A stretch of DNA of 64,000 nucleotides from CAVXFB01 sp963760935 (GTDB taxonomy: Bacteria > Planctomycetota > Planctomycetia > Pirellulales > Thermoguttaceae): assembly GCA_963760935.1 (NCBI GenBank), contig CAVXFB010000008.1, forward strand, positions 186,001-250,000, given 5' to 3'. Under the pieces are notes generated by a model. That model saw only the letters and a program-made list of their open reading frames with translations, searched no databases and had not been told where the DNA came from. Shown here piece after piece: positions 9,791 through 18,072 of this stretch. Each line of letters starts with the position of its first letter. Position 1 is the stretch's first letter. The translations under genes were made by a program, and so were the position numbers.

Positions 9791-10255
9791 ATGCCGAAAA
9801 TCAGCGCCGGCCTGTTGATGTACCGCGTTCAGAATGGGCAGCGTGAAGTTCTGCTGGCCCATCCTGGCGGCCCACTGTTCCGCAGCAAGGATGACGGTTC
9901 TTGGACCATCCCCAAAGGTGAGCCTGATACGACCGAAGAATTGTTGCTGACCGCACAGCGGGAGTTTGAAGAAGAAACGGGCCTCAGGCCAACGGGCCCT
10001 TACTTGCCGCTTACGCCGATCCAACAGAAGGGGGGCAAAATCGTGCATGCCTGGGCCTTTGAAGGAGACTGTGATCCGACAACGCTCCACAGCAACACTT
10101 TCACGATGGAGTGGCCGCCGCACAGCGGCCGACAGGCGACGTTTCCGGAGATCGACCGCTGCGAGTTCTTCCGCCTTCCCGAGGCGAGAAGAAAGCTGAA
10201 GTTGGAGCAGGTGCCGCTCGTGGATGAATTGCAGCGTTATTTGCAGCGGTCTTAG
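9791..10255 (+). CDS. Nudix hydrolase
   Basis: The 154-residue product is a compact Nudix protein. The full Nudix box is present at residues ~42-64 (GEPDTTEELLLTAQREFEEE, then TGL), matching GX5EX7REUXEEXGU with all catalytic glutamates. The N-terminus MPKISAGLLMYRVQNGQREV and the WTIPKG lead-in are typical of the NTP pyrophosphohydrolase/diadenosine polyphosphatase group, which often acts on (di)nucleoside polyphosphates. The exact substrate cannot be read from sequence. Its stop codon overlaps the stop of the convergent DUF1080 gene by four bases (10252-10255). Confidence 0.9.
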   Translation: MPKISAGLLMYRVQNGQREVLLAHPGGPLFRSKDDGSWTIPKGEPDTTEELLLTAQREFEEETGLRPTGPYLPLTPIQQKGGKIVHAWAFEGDCDPTTLHSNTFTMEWPPHSGRQATFPEIDRCEFFRLPEARRKLKLEQVPLVDELQRYLQRS

Positions 10256-11002
10256 CGGCTGGCGGACGCCGATGCCGCCGGCAGAGGACGGACGCGAATA
10301 TTGCGAAAGGCCACCGGGCCGTGGTCGCCCTGTAACTGCAACGGTGCAAGAGCATGCTCCGCGTTGTGCCAGTAGTGACCTGTCGGGTACTTGACTTCGA
10401 CGTTTTCGTGTATCACCTTGCCGTTGAGCACTACCTTCTCAAATCGGGCGTTGGCCACCTTGTGATGGTTGCCATCAAATCGCGGCGCGCGGAACACGAT
10501 CTCTAACGTCTGCCACTCACCGGCGGCCTTGCACGCATTCACGCGTGGCGGTACGCCTTTGTCGAGATAGTGATAGTTCCCCGGGTCATTCTCCGCACGT
10601 GGATAAATGCCTCCACAATCCGCTCCGGTTAGCTTCGTTGCGTTCTGACTGTCTCGAATCTGAATTTCATAGGCGCCTTGCAGTTTTATGCCCGAGTTCG
10701 AGTCTTTGGGGACCATGAAATCCAGCGTGACCTCCAGGTCGCCCCATCCTGCGCGGGTGAAGAGATCTTTCGTACCGCTTTCCTTGCTGTTGAGCAAAAC
10801 ACCGTGGCCCGGCTCACCAAGCAAACGCCTAGGGTTCTTGGGATCCAGGTCTCGCGTTGCCAGCAACGAGCCAGTCGCCGGTCGGCTGTTGAAAGGCTTG
10901 CAAGTCGTTGGACAATTCAATCCACCCGCCGTCTGCACAAACCTGAGTTACCAAGCAGAAGCTCACGAGCGCAGTTGTCAGGAACATCACGAGTCGATTC
11001 AT
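10252..11002 (-). CDS. Exported DUF1080 (3-keto-disaccharide hydrolase-like) protein, frameshifted
   Basis: The protein is split over two frames. The first begins at 11002 with a signal peptide (MNRLVMFLTTALVSFCLV...CADGG) and WIELSNDLQAFQQPTGDWLV, then hits a stop. The second frame continues with DLDPKNPRRLLGEPGHGVLL, WGDLEVTLDFMVPKDSNSGI, YEIQIRD, GGIYP and HKVANARFEKVVLNGKV. Together they read as one DUF1080 domain, a concanavalin-like beta-sandwich family common in planctomycetes and linked to 3-keto-glycoside hydrolysis. One extra base near 10850 accounts for the break; restoring it gives ~249 residues. This may be a sequencing indel or a recent pseudogene. A gene caller would report only 10252-10938. 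Confidence 0.75.
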
Positions 11003-11179
11003 GATCAGCTCAGAAAAAGGCTGGAAGGAACTACACACATGTAACTGCGCCAAGCGGGCCGCATCGGCTTACACGCTTGGCATCCTTCACAAGTGTACCA
11101 AACCGAATTGGCTGAGAACATAGTCTGCGCGATGGCGATTCGTTCCGTCATTTATCACATACCATGGCACTCAGGCCGC

Positions 11180-11229
11180 CGCGCAAAAGGATGCCCGGTA
11201 AGGAGACAAATGGTTCCTTACCGGGCATC
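11180..11229 (-). terminator. Hairpin terminator of the EF-hand gene
   Basis: A perfect 15-bp stem (GATGCCCGGTAAGGA at 11190-11204 and its complement at 11215-11229) closes a 10-base loop. It lies 25 bases past the stop of the minus-strand EF-hand gene. Read on the minus strand, CTTTTGCG follows, a short U-rich tail. Stem quality and position support termination; the weak U tract lowers confidence. Confidence 0.6.
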
Positions 11230-11253
11230 GACGGCCAGATGGCCCTTACGCGA

Positions 11254-12639
11254 TTACAGGTCCTGGGCTGGCTTCTTCTCGTCAGCCGGCTTTTTTTCGC
11301 GTTTCTTCTCGGTCCGCGGCCCCTTTTCGGCCGTGGCCAATTCTTTGGCCTTCCGCTGTTGGGAAACGTTGCAAAGCTTGGCGACGACTTCGCCGCGCTG
11401 TCGCTCGAGTTTGGTCAGATTCTCCCTGAGCGAATCCTCCGCCTTCTTGAGCTTCGCCAAACCGGCCGCCCGCTCGTCGATCTCACGTCGGAGCCCCATG
11501 AGTTGGGCCTCGATGGCCTTCGCTTCGACGCCGCTCGTATTGGGCTTGCTCGTCTTCTTCTCGCCTGCAGGTTTCTTCGCTTCCGGCTTCTTCATTTCCC
11601 GCTTGGCCTTCGACTTCTCTATTGCCGACGTTGCCTCGGACTTCTTTCCCGTCCAATGTGCGAACTGGGCGTGACCATGATGCCAGCCCTCGTGACGCGA
11701 CGGCGGCGACCACTGCTGATGCATGGCCCAACTGTGTTGGCCGTGGTGGCGCGAATGGGCAAAACTACGCGCGTGCCGCTGTTGCATTCCTCCGGCCAGC
11801 ATGTGTTGGAAGCGTCGCATTCCGGTCGAGAACTCTTCGAGGCTCAGCTTGCCATCCTTGTCTCGATCCAGTCGTGCGAAGACGGCCGTGGGATCGAGAC
11901 TGGCCAGACGCGCCCAAGACGCTTGCGGTCCCCTCGGCCGATGCCCGTAATGCGGGCCCGCATGTTGTTGCCAGCCCCATTGAGCCATGTAATGACGGTG
12001 CCCGGGGCTCTCCATGCGCCAGCGGCCATCGTACGGGCATGGGCCACCGTCACGATTCCACGCGAAGCGGCCTTCGCTGTGCCAACCGCCAAATGGGCCG
12101 GCCTCCGGATGCCGAAAGCGTCCCTGTGGTCCAGGGGCCATTTCCCGTGGACCTCGACCTTCACCGGACCATTGCCCCCACGGTCCTCGGCCTTCGTCAC
12201 GCCCCGCGCGGCGCTCGGCAAGCGCGCGACCTTCGCGCGGCTCGCCGAGTGCCCGCTCACCGCGCCTCTGCCCCTGGGGTTCGCCGGGCCGACCTTCGGG
12301 ACGCGGGCCGGGCCGATGCTGCTTTGTCACCTCCGTGAACTGCGACAACGTCAACTTGCCGTCGTGACTGTTGATCGCATGTTCGAGCGCTTCCTTTAAC
12401 CGGCCCGGCATGCCGGCGGGAATTTCGTCGGCCTTGATGACACCATCGTGGTCGGCATCGAGCCGCTTGAACATCACCTCGGGGCTGGGACGCCGTTGGC
12501 GAGTTTCGTCGGCCTTGGGCTGCTGACGTCGTGCCTCGGGCCGTGGTCCGTCCGGCCGCTGCGCATTGTCGGCGGCCACAAACTGCGGCAGCGCCGCAGC
12601 GAGCACCGCAATCAGCCAGTTTGAAAAAATCGTGTGCAT
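11254..12639 (-). CDS. Exported EF-hand protein with His/Gly/Arg-rich middle and Lys-rich coiled-coil tail
   Basis: The 461-residue product starts with a signal peptide (MHTIFSNWLIAVLAAALPQF, cleavage after VAA). An EF-hand loop DADHDGVIKADE is at ~residue 62, a degenerate one (INSHDGKLTLSQF) at ~89 and a second full loop DRDKDGKLSLEE at ~258. Between them is a Gly/Arg/Pro/His-rich region. The end (~residues 335-461) is rich in Lys, Glu and Ala, with heptad-like stretches (MGLRREIDERAAGLAKLKKA) that suggest a coiled coil. Calcium binding in the periplasm or at the surface is likely; the partner is unknown. The gene appears monocistronic, with a hairpin terminator directly downstream. Confidence 0.8.
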   Translation of the reverse strand: MHTIFSNWLIAVLAAALPQFVAADNAQRPDGPRPEARRQQPKADETRQRRPSPEVMFKRLDADHDGVIKADEIPAGMPGRLKEALEHAINSHDGKLTLSQFTEVTKQHRPGPRPEGRPGEPQGQRRGERALGEPREGRALAERRAGRDEGRGPWGQWSGEGRGPREMAPGPQGRFRHPEAGPFGGWHSEGRFAWNRDGGPCPYDGRWRMESPGHRHYMAQWGWQQHAGPHYGHRPRGPQASWARLASLDPTAVFARLDRDKDGKLSLEEFSTGMRRFQHMLAGGMQQRHARSFAHSRHHGQHSWAMHQQWSPPSRHEGWHHGHAQFAHWTGKKSEATSAIEKSKAKREMKKPEAKKPAGEKKTSKPNTSGVEAKAIEAQLMGLRREIDERAAGLAKLKKAEDSLRENLTKLERQRGEVVAKLCNVSQQRKAKELATAEKGPRTEKKREKKPADEKKPAQDL

Positions 12640-13232
12640 CGCTTCTCTCCTTGAAACGTGGATTACTAATTGTGTGGAACTACAAACTCATTTGCAGTCA
12701 GCGAACGCCAACGTCATGCCGCGCAGTACACAACCTTCGCAGCGCGCGGCATGACCATGCCAAGATGCATTGCATCGCTCAGCGTGATCGAGCGTTCGCA
12801 ACGCAAGATCACTCTCACTCATTACAAACGCTCGGGGTGTGCGAAAGTTCCGGCGGCGACGCAAATAAATCTTCGAAGAACGGTTTTCCATGTCACGGCG
12901 CCCGCGGCGGGGGCAGCCGAACGGCCACGTCTGGCGACACGTCATGGCACGGCCGTACCAACGTCCTCCGAGTAACAAACGGCCGCCTCGATCAAGTCCA
13001 CAAGTGGCATCGCACATTGACGTTCTGTCGATGGCTGTGCGTCGTCACCGGCCCATTTGCAGGGCATCGCATATTCGGACTTGCTTGATTCGGTGGAAGA
13101 TGGGCAAGCCACGAAAAGCCTCCGGGGTACGCGGCCGCAAATCTGGCCACAGTTCGCATTGCTCCAATGCGCCTCCCGCGGTACTATCTCGCCATCGTTC
13201 ACGTTCCAGCAGTGCAACAGGAGGTTGCCATT
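12640..13232. other. Intergenic region, no gene recognised
   Basis: About 590 bases separate the EF-hand gene from the small gene at 13233. Several frames are open on both strands but none shows a domain, a signal peptide with a Shine-Dalgarno site, or a plausible composition. No hairpin or repeat stands out. Confidence 0.4.
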
Positions 13233-13502
13233 ATGCGGACGGATCCTCTACCGCGCGAGGTTCGCGAAGTCGTCTTGCGGGTTTTTCAAGACCTCGGCCT
13301 CGATGTGTGCGATGCTTGGGAGATAGACGAAACGATTCTGTTGGACGACGGTCGCTATACGGCCCGCACCTACAAGGCGGACGACTGTATGGCGATGTGG
13401 TTGATCGGAGTCGGTATCCTCCAGTTCTATGACGCTCAAGGAAACATGCTCTTAACCGTGAACCTGCTGGAAGATCTCGAGCCGCAAAAAATGGCGGCGT
13501 GA
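13233..13502 (+). CDS. Small conserved-looking hypothetical protein (89 aa)
   Basis: I chose the ATG at 13233 because CAGGAGG lies about 10 bases upstream; the frame extends further 5' without such a site. The product begins MRTDPLPREVREVVLRVFQD and continues with a small alpha/beta pattern: LDVCDAWEIDETILLDDGRY, TARTYKADDCMAMWL, ILQFYDAQGNMLLTV. It has no signal peptide or membrane helix. Function is unknown. Balanced amino-acid use and a proper ribosome site make it likely to be real. It is followed by the YTV gene on the same strand but ~190 bases away. Confidence 0.65.
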   Translation: MRTDPLPREVREVVLRVFQDLGLDVCDAWEIDETILLDDGRYTARTYKADDCMAMWLIGVGILQFYDAQGNMLLTVNLLEDLEPQKMAA

Positions 13503-13688
13503 TCCAAGGCTCGTTCGTCGCGCGGTGTTCCATCGGGCATCCGCAGCGTGCCCGATCTATGGTTGCCGGCAAACGAAAATCCGCCTTATGCCCCTCTAGC
13601 GGGAATTGACCCGCACCGGCTCGGTCCCTATCCTTCTGGCGGATTTGTCAAATGGCGATCATCAAACTTGTTTGAGGGGAGGTGCTTT

Positions 13689-14447
13689 ATGCGAAAATCC
13701 GTGTTCTGCGGAGTGCCGCTCGCGCTAGCGTTGCTGTTTTTGGCAACCAGCACGGTCGAGGCATACTATTGCGGCGCGTGCTGTTATTCGGCATGCCGAC
13801 GTAGCTGTTGTGCTCCGGCAGCCCAACAGTGCTGCACGGTCATGAAGACGTGCCAGGAGGTCGTTTACCAACAGAAACAAATTACGTGTTACCGCACCTG
13901 CTACGAACCGGTGACCGAGCAGAAGACGGTCACCTGCACTCGGTATGTTCCTGAAACGCGCTACCGTGAATGTACCTATACGGTGTGCCGCCCGGTCTAC
14001 GAGACGGCGGAGCGTGAGGTCTGCTACACTGTCTGTCGGCCCGAGCGCTACATGAAGACCATTCACGTCTGTAGCGGACATTGGGAAACGCGAGAGACGC
14101 AGTCGTGCGCTAAGTCGTGCTGCGACCCGTGCGCGCCGGCCACCTGCTGCACGCGGCAATGTCGTGTTTGGGTGCCGGAAACGGTGGAAAAGCAGGTGGA
14201 GTGTGTGCGGAACGTCCGCCAGACGATGACGAAGAAGGTGCCGTACACGGTATGCAGGATGGTAACGGAGCAGCATTCCAAGCAAGTTCCGTACACGGTA
14301 TGCCGTCCCGAGCAATACCAGACAACTGTTCCCTGCGTGCGTTACGTGGCCAAGCAGGTGCCGTATACCGTGACGCGTTGTGAAGCCCAGACTGTGACGA
14401 AGCAAGTTCCGGTGCAGGTGTGCTGCCCGACCGCGTGCTGCGATTGA
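13689..14447 (+). CDS. Secreted cysteine-rich YTV-repeat protein
   Basis: The ATG at 13689 follows a good Shine-Dalgarno GGGGAGGTGC and gives a 252-residue protein with a signal peptide (MRKSVFCGVPLALALLFLAT, cleavage after VEA). The mature protein is unusually rich in Cys, Tyr, Val and Thr. It repeats V-P-Y-T-V-C-R and related blocks (YTVCRPVYET, VCYTVCRPERY, KVPYTVCRMV, QVPYTVCRPEQ, QVPYTVTRCE). This is the planctomycete YTV repeat (Pfam YTV, first described from Rhodopirellula). Such proteins are thought to be disulphide-rich cell-wall components, but the biochemical role is not proven. Confidence 0.85.
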   Translation: MRKSVFCGVPLALALLFLATSTVEAYYCGACCYSACRRSCCAPAAQQCCTVMKTCQEVVYQQKQITCYRTCYEPVTEQKTVTCTRYVPETRYRECTYTVCRPVYETAEREVCYTVCRPERYMKTIHVCSGHWETRETQSCAKSCCDPCAPATCCTRQCRVWVPETVEKQVECVRNVRQTMTKKVPYTVCRMVTEQHSKQVPYTVCRPEQYQTTVPCVRYVAKQVPYTVTRCEAQTVTKQVPVQVCCPTACCD

Positions 14448-14529
14448 AGCGGCCTGAGCGAAACGACTGGCGAGGTACGCCCCGAGAGGCGACGGGCGCA
14501 GTGGGTCGAAGAAATCCGGGCGGTGCCAA

Positions 14530-15252
14530 ATGGCCATCTGGTCAAATCTGCACCACGAGCCGAATCATCCCGAGTCGTTGTCACGAACACCGCCTTCGGA
14601 CGCACAGTCCGACAAATTCAACGCGGCGCACCAACGCATGGTTGAGCGGCAGCTTCGCAATCGCAATATTGACGATCCGCGCGTTTTAATCGCCATGGGA
14701 AAGGTCGCCCGGGAGCGCTTTGTTTCAGCCGACTTGCAGGGCAAGGCGTATGTCGATCATCCGTTGCCGATCGGTCTTGGCCAGACAGTCTCGCAGCCGT
14801 ATATCGTCGCCCTGATGGCGCAGCTCGCCCATCTGACGCCGGAGAGCCGGGCCCTCGACGTCGGTGTCGGTTCGGGATATCAAACGGCAGTCCTGGCCGA
14901 ATTGTGTCAGCACGTGTACGGATTAGAGATCCTTCCCTCGCTGGCGGAGGAAGCACGACAGCGATTATCCGCCTTGGGATATCGCAACGTAACGATCCAT
15001 TGCGGCGACGGGCATCAGGGTTGGCCCGGACCCCAACGATTCGACGCGATCCTGGTTTCGGCGGCGTCGGACCACGTGCCGCAAGCGCTTATCGAACAAC
15101 TCGCCCCCGGGGGACGATTATTGCTTCCACTCGGTAGCGACGTTCAGCACTTGGCGCTCATCGAAAAGCGAGTTGATGGCTCGCTCGACCGACAAAGTAT
15201 TGCGCCGGTGCAGTTTGTGCCGATGACTGGCAAGGCGGAACTAACGGACTAG
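14530..15252 (+). CDS. pcm: Protein-L-isoaspartate O-methyltransferase
   Basis: The 240-residue enzyme carries the AdoMet motif I as LDVGVGSGYQTAVLAEL (~residue 115), preceded by the Pcm hallmark PLPIGLGQTVSQPYIVALM and followed by VYGLEI. Motif II region FDAILVSAASDHVPQALIEQ and LAPGGRLLLPLG are also typical. It methylates L-isoaspartyl residues in aged proteins to start their repair. The conserved core begins at MVERQLRNRNI (residue 37), so an alternative start at 14638 is possible. The N-terminal extension is polar and not a signal peptide. Confidence 0.93.
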   Translation: MAIWSNLHHEPNHPESLSRTPPSDAQSDKFNAAHQRMVERQLRNRNIDDPRVLIAMGKVARERFVSADLQGKAYVDHPLPIGLGQTVSQPYIVALMAQLAHLTPESRALDVGVGSGYQTAVLAELCQHVYGLEILPSLAEEARQRLSALGYRNVTIHCGDGHQGWPGPQRFDAILVSAASDHVPQALIEQLAPGGRLLLPLGSDVQHLALIEKRVDGSLDRQSIAPVQFVPMTGKAELTD

Positions 15253-15441
15253 TGCGTGTCGCACGAACATGTAGCGTTACTGGCGGCTTGATTCCGCGGT
15301 TCCGAAAGCGATCTAAATGTTACACAGTACTGAGATGCGCTCGAAACGGCCGCGGGCGAATCGCAGCTTTTTCGCATAACCTCGCCCTGGGGTTTGACCA
15401 TTACCTCTACCATCCCTACAATTTGTCGGCGGAGGGTGCTT

Positions 15442-15888
15442 ATGAATCTCCAGGAGATCCTCAGCGTTAAAGGAACGAAGGTCCATACTGTTCGGCCGGA
15501 CGCGACGTTGCAGGACGTCGTCAGAACGTTGGTCGAGCGAGGTATCGGTTGCTTGGTAGTTTGCCGATCGGACGCGACTGGCGGCGAAGAGTTGCTAGGA
15601 GTCATCACGGAGCGAGATATCCTTCACGCCTGCGTGTCCGGCAGCCGACCACTGACAGACGTCGTGGTGATCGATGCCATGAGTTCGGAGCTCATCACCG
15701 CCGCGCCGGAGGACGAGGTGGAATTGGTCATGGGCCTGATGACAACACGTCGCATCCGTCACTTGCCCGTGCTCCGCGATGGCCGACTAGCAGGCATGAT
15801 TTCGATTGGCGATGTAGTTAAAGCCCAGCACGACCGGCTAGCCATGGAGAATCGCTTCATGAAAGACTACATCGGGCATCAACGGTGA
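15442..15888 (+). CDS. Two-CBS-domain protein
   Basis: The start at 15442 follows GGAGGGTGCTT. The 148-residue product consists of two CBS motifs. The first has VRPDATLQDVVRTLVERGIG and LLGVITERDIL; the second has ITAAPEDEVELVMGLMTTRR and LAGMISIGDVVKA. Stand-alone CBS pairs bind adenosyl ligands (AMP, ATP, SAM) and act as energy or redox sensors for partner proteins. No partner gene is adjacent, so its target is unknown. A weak stem-loop (15914-15935, ATTGGGC/GCCCAAT) follows the stop but lacks a U tract. Confidence 0.88.
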   Translation: MNLQEILSVKGTKVHTVRPDATLQDVVRTLVERGIGCLVVCRSDATGGEELLGVITERDILHACVSGSRPLTDVVVIDAMSSELITAAPEDEVELVMGLMTTRRIRHLPVLRDGRLAGMISIGDVVKAQHDRLAMENRFMKDYIGHQR

Positions 15889-15994
15889 AGAAGCAGCGCC
15901 GAGCAGATTGCATATTGGGCAGCAAACCGCCCAATCTCAGTTGACACGACGCCGTCCGCGCTTCGGCTAACTATTCTCCACGAGCCACGCTTGG

Positions 15995-17047
15995 CTACGC
16001 ACTCTCCGTATAGCGCTCGATCTTTGCGCGGTCCACGGTCACACCGAGCCCCGGCGCTTGCGGCACTGCCATCATGCCGTCGGAGATTTCCAGCGTTTCT
16101 GTCAGCACTGTGTCGCGGACTTGCCGCAAGGCCAGTTCGTTGCTGCTAGAAAACGCGGCGGTGGCGGCCGCGAGATGCAGCATGGCGGCCGTGGCAATGC
16201 CGACCGACGGACGGCCTGCCAAGACGGCCATTGCCCCACCGGCGGCGGCGATGGCGGCACAGGCTTTGGCGGGCACGAGGCCGCCGACCTGCTCCAAATC
16301 GACCATGATGAATGGCGCCGCATTACATCGCACGGCGCTGAGCACGTCGACCGGGCGACGAATCGCGCGCCACATGGCCAACGGAACGTTCACCTGCCGA
16401 GCCAGAGACGCCACTTGATGAATCTCGTCGGTATCGAGCGGATCGAGCAAAAACTGCAATCGCTCCACCGCTTTCTGTGCGGCAAACTCGCGGGCGTCGT
16501 CGACGCTATAGCGGCCCGTGCCGTCGAAACGGAGTTCCACTCGGTCGCCCAAGATCTCGCGAATCGCCAAGAGGATCTTGAGATCATCTTCGGGCCTACT
16601 GCCGGCGACGATGGTCTGCGTGTGGAAGCCCTGTTCGGCCAATTCGCGCGAGATTTGAGCGGCCATCGCGGAACGGTGTCCGGCCAGGCGCATCGACACG
16701 GGCACGCGCCGCCGATAGTAGCCGCCCAACAGATTGCACAGCGGCTGGCCAAGCGACCGGGCCAGCAGGTCCCAAACGGCCATTTCGACTGCCGAGCGAA
16801 GTGGTGAGGGCGCGAGCGCGTCGATGTCGTGCAGTTCCTCGATGTCGTACGGGCTTCGGCCTTCCAAGACGGCCAGCAGCGCCTCGCGCCGCGCCGCAAG
16901 CTCGGCCACGCGCCAACCGGATCCCGATTCTCCCCAGCCTTCCACCCCCGAGGTGGCCCTCACTCGCACCAGCAAAGAACGGACCGCCGTCGGCGAATCC
17001 GTCCGGGGAATCGACACAAGGTACAAATCCAGGTCGTTGATCTTCAT
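15995..17047 (-). CDS. Enolase-superfamily (mandelate racemase/muconate lactonizing-like) protein with degenerate active site
   Basis: The start ATG at 17045-17047 overlaps the proposed ispH stop as ATGA, a sign of translational coupling. The ~350-residue product has the enolase N-terminal capping domain (KINDLDLYLVSIPRTDSPTA; GVEGWGES; LRSAVEMAVWDLLARSLGQP) and a TIM barrel. The usual catalytic marks are missing: the KxK on strand 2 is replaced by TQTIVAG, the metal-binding E of E(Q/E)P by LLDPLD, and the third metal ligand region by PLAMWRA. The first ligand region is RFDGTGRY. It is probably not an ordinary racemase or dehydratase; it may be a binding protein or use altered chemistry. In this sequence it is fused in frame to ispH, most likely through an indel. 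Confidence 0.75.
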   Translation of the reverse strand: MKINDLDLYLVSIPRTDSPTAVRSLLVRVRATSGVEGWGESGSGWRVAELAARREALLAVLEGRSPYDIEELHDIDALAPSPLRSAVEMAVWDLLARSLGQPLCNLLGGYYRRRVPVSMRLAGHRSAMAAQISRELAEQGFHTQTIVAGSRPEDDLKILLAIREILGDRVELRFDGTGRYSVDDAREFAAQKAVERLQFLLDPLDTDEIHQVASLARQVNVPLAMWRAIRRPVDVLSAVRCNAAPFIMVDLEQVGGLVPAKACAAIAAAGGAMAVLAGRPSVGIATAAMLHLAAATAAFSSSNELALRQVRDTVLTETLEISDGMMAVPQAPGLGVTVDRAKIERYTESA

Positions 17048-17974
17048 GTGTTTTTCCGTAGCGGCGATGGCAAGGCAAAACGCAAGTCTTCTCGGCGGAT
17101 CACGCGCAGTCTCAACGATCGCGCAGAATTGTTTCTCAAGCAGACTAACGCATTCTTTAACGAGGCTCTCCGGGGCGCTGGCACCGGCCGTGATAGCCAC
17201 AGTCTCATTCCCGCGAAACCACCCTGGCTCAATGTCGGTCGGCCCATCGATCAAATGGGCTTCGACACCACACGAGCGAGCCAATTCGGCCAGCCGCCGA
17301 CTATTGGAACTGTTTTGGCTGCCCACGACCAGCACCACATCCGACTCCTGGGCAAGAATTCGGACCGCCTCCTGCCGGTTCTGCGTGGCATAGCAGATGT
17401 CGTCCCGCGGGGGCCCGACAATCTGTGGAAATCGCTGCCGCAGGCAGTCGATGATTTGTCGGGCGTCGTCGACCGACAACGTCGTCTGCGTGAGATAAGC
17501 CACCTTGGCTGCGTCGGCCACTTCGACGCGCTGGGCATCGGCAACCGTCTGCACTAAATGGATCGCCTCCGGGGCTTCACCCATCGTGCCCAACACCTCG
17601 TCATGGCCGGCGTGGCCAATCAACAGGATCGTGTAACCGGCCTCGGCGAAACGAATTGCTTCGCGATGGACCTTCGTCACCAACGGACAGGTGGCATCGA
17701 TTGTCTTCAGTCGCCGCGCGGCTGCCTGACGTCGAATTTCCGGCGGCACGCCGTGGGCCGAATACAGCAAAAACACACCCTCCGGGACCTCCGCCAAGTC
17801 GTTGATGAAGATCACGTCCTGCTGCCGAAACCGTTCTACCACCCATTGGTTGTGAACGATTTCGTGGTACACGTAGAGTGGCGTACCATAGTTTTCGATT
17901 GCCAGTTCCAATGCCTCGATCGCCATGTTGACGCCTGCACAGAAGCCGCGCGGCGCCGCCAATATCACTCGCAT
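17044..17974 (-). CDS. ispH: 4-hydroxy-3-methylbut-2-enyl diphosphate reductase (IspH/LytB), frameshift near its 3' end
   Basis: The start at 17974 follows GTGAGGGAACT. The three Fe-S cysteines are present (GFCAGV, ATCPLV, ICYATQNRQ), as are EIVHN, GHAGHDEVLGTMGE and GSQNSSNSRRL. The enzyme makes IPP and DMAPP in the last MEP-pathway step. The frame as given runs on into the downstream gene. In the next frame the normal IspH ending RREDLRFALPSPLRKNT is followed by TGA at 17044-17046. One extra base around 17070-17110 explains this; correcting it gives ~309 residues, the usual size. It lies head to head with the hpnC-D-E operon, which consumes its products after prenyl elongation. Confidence 0.88.
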
Positions 17975-18003
17975 AGTTCCCTCACCGGTCAAAAGACATC
18001 ATA

Positions 18004-18072
18004 ATGGACGCGACGGCGGGGGGCGAGGGGAACGGGGACGGGAGGCGGGGGACGAGGGACGAGGGACGGGCA
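18004..18072. repeat. Purine-rich short tandem repeat in the ispH/hpnC divergent region
   Basis: The stretch is built from GGGGAC, GAGGGAC and similar words (GGGGGACGAGGGACGAGGGA). It is open in the hpnC frame, but its composition is unlike the gene, so I regard it as non-coding leader or promoter spacer between the divergent ispH and hpnC starts. Confidence 0.5.

Noticed and set aside
9587..10123. 178-residue minus-strand frame over the Nudix gene
   Set aside because: It overlaps a complete Nudix box on the plus strand and shows no domain, signal peptide or ribosome site; it is a GC-driven shadow.
12531..13088. Plus-strand frame upstream of the small 13233 gene
   Set aside because: It overlaps the signal-peptide end of the EF-hand gene, has no ribosome site and has a random-like composition.
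15995..17974. A bifunctional IspH-enolase fusion enzyme
   Set aside because: The proper IspH C-terminus with a stop codon exists in the adjacent frame and overlaps the downstream start codon as ATGA, so a single-base indel is the simpler explanation.
18004..18072. Start of hpnC at 18004
   Set aside because: These codons come from a purine-rich simple repeat and give a Gly/Asp/Arg-rich leader unlike HpnC; the GTG at 18073 behind GAGGGACGGG fits better, though not with certainty.
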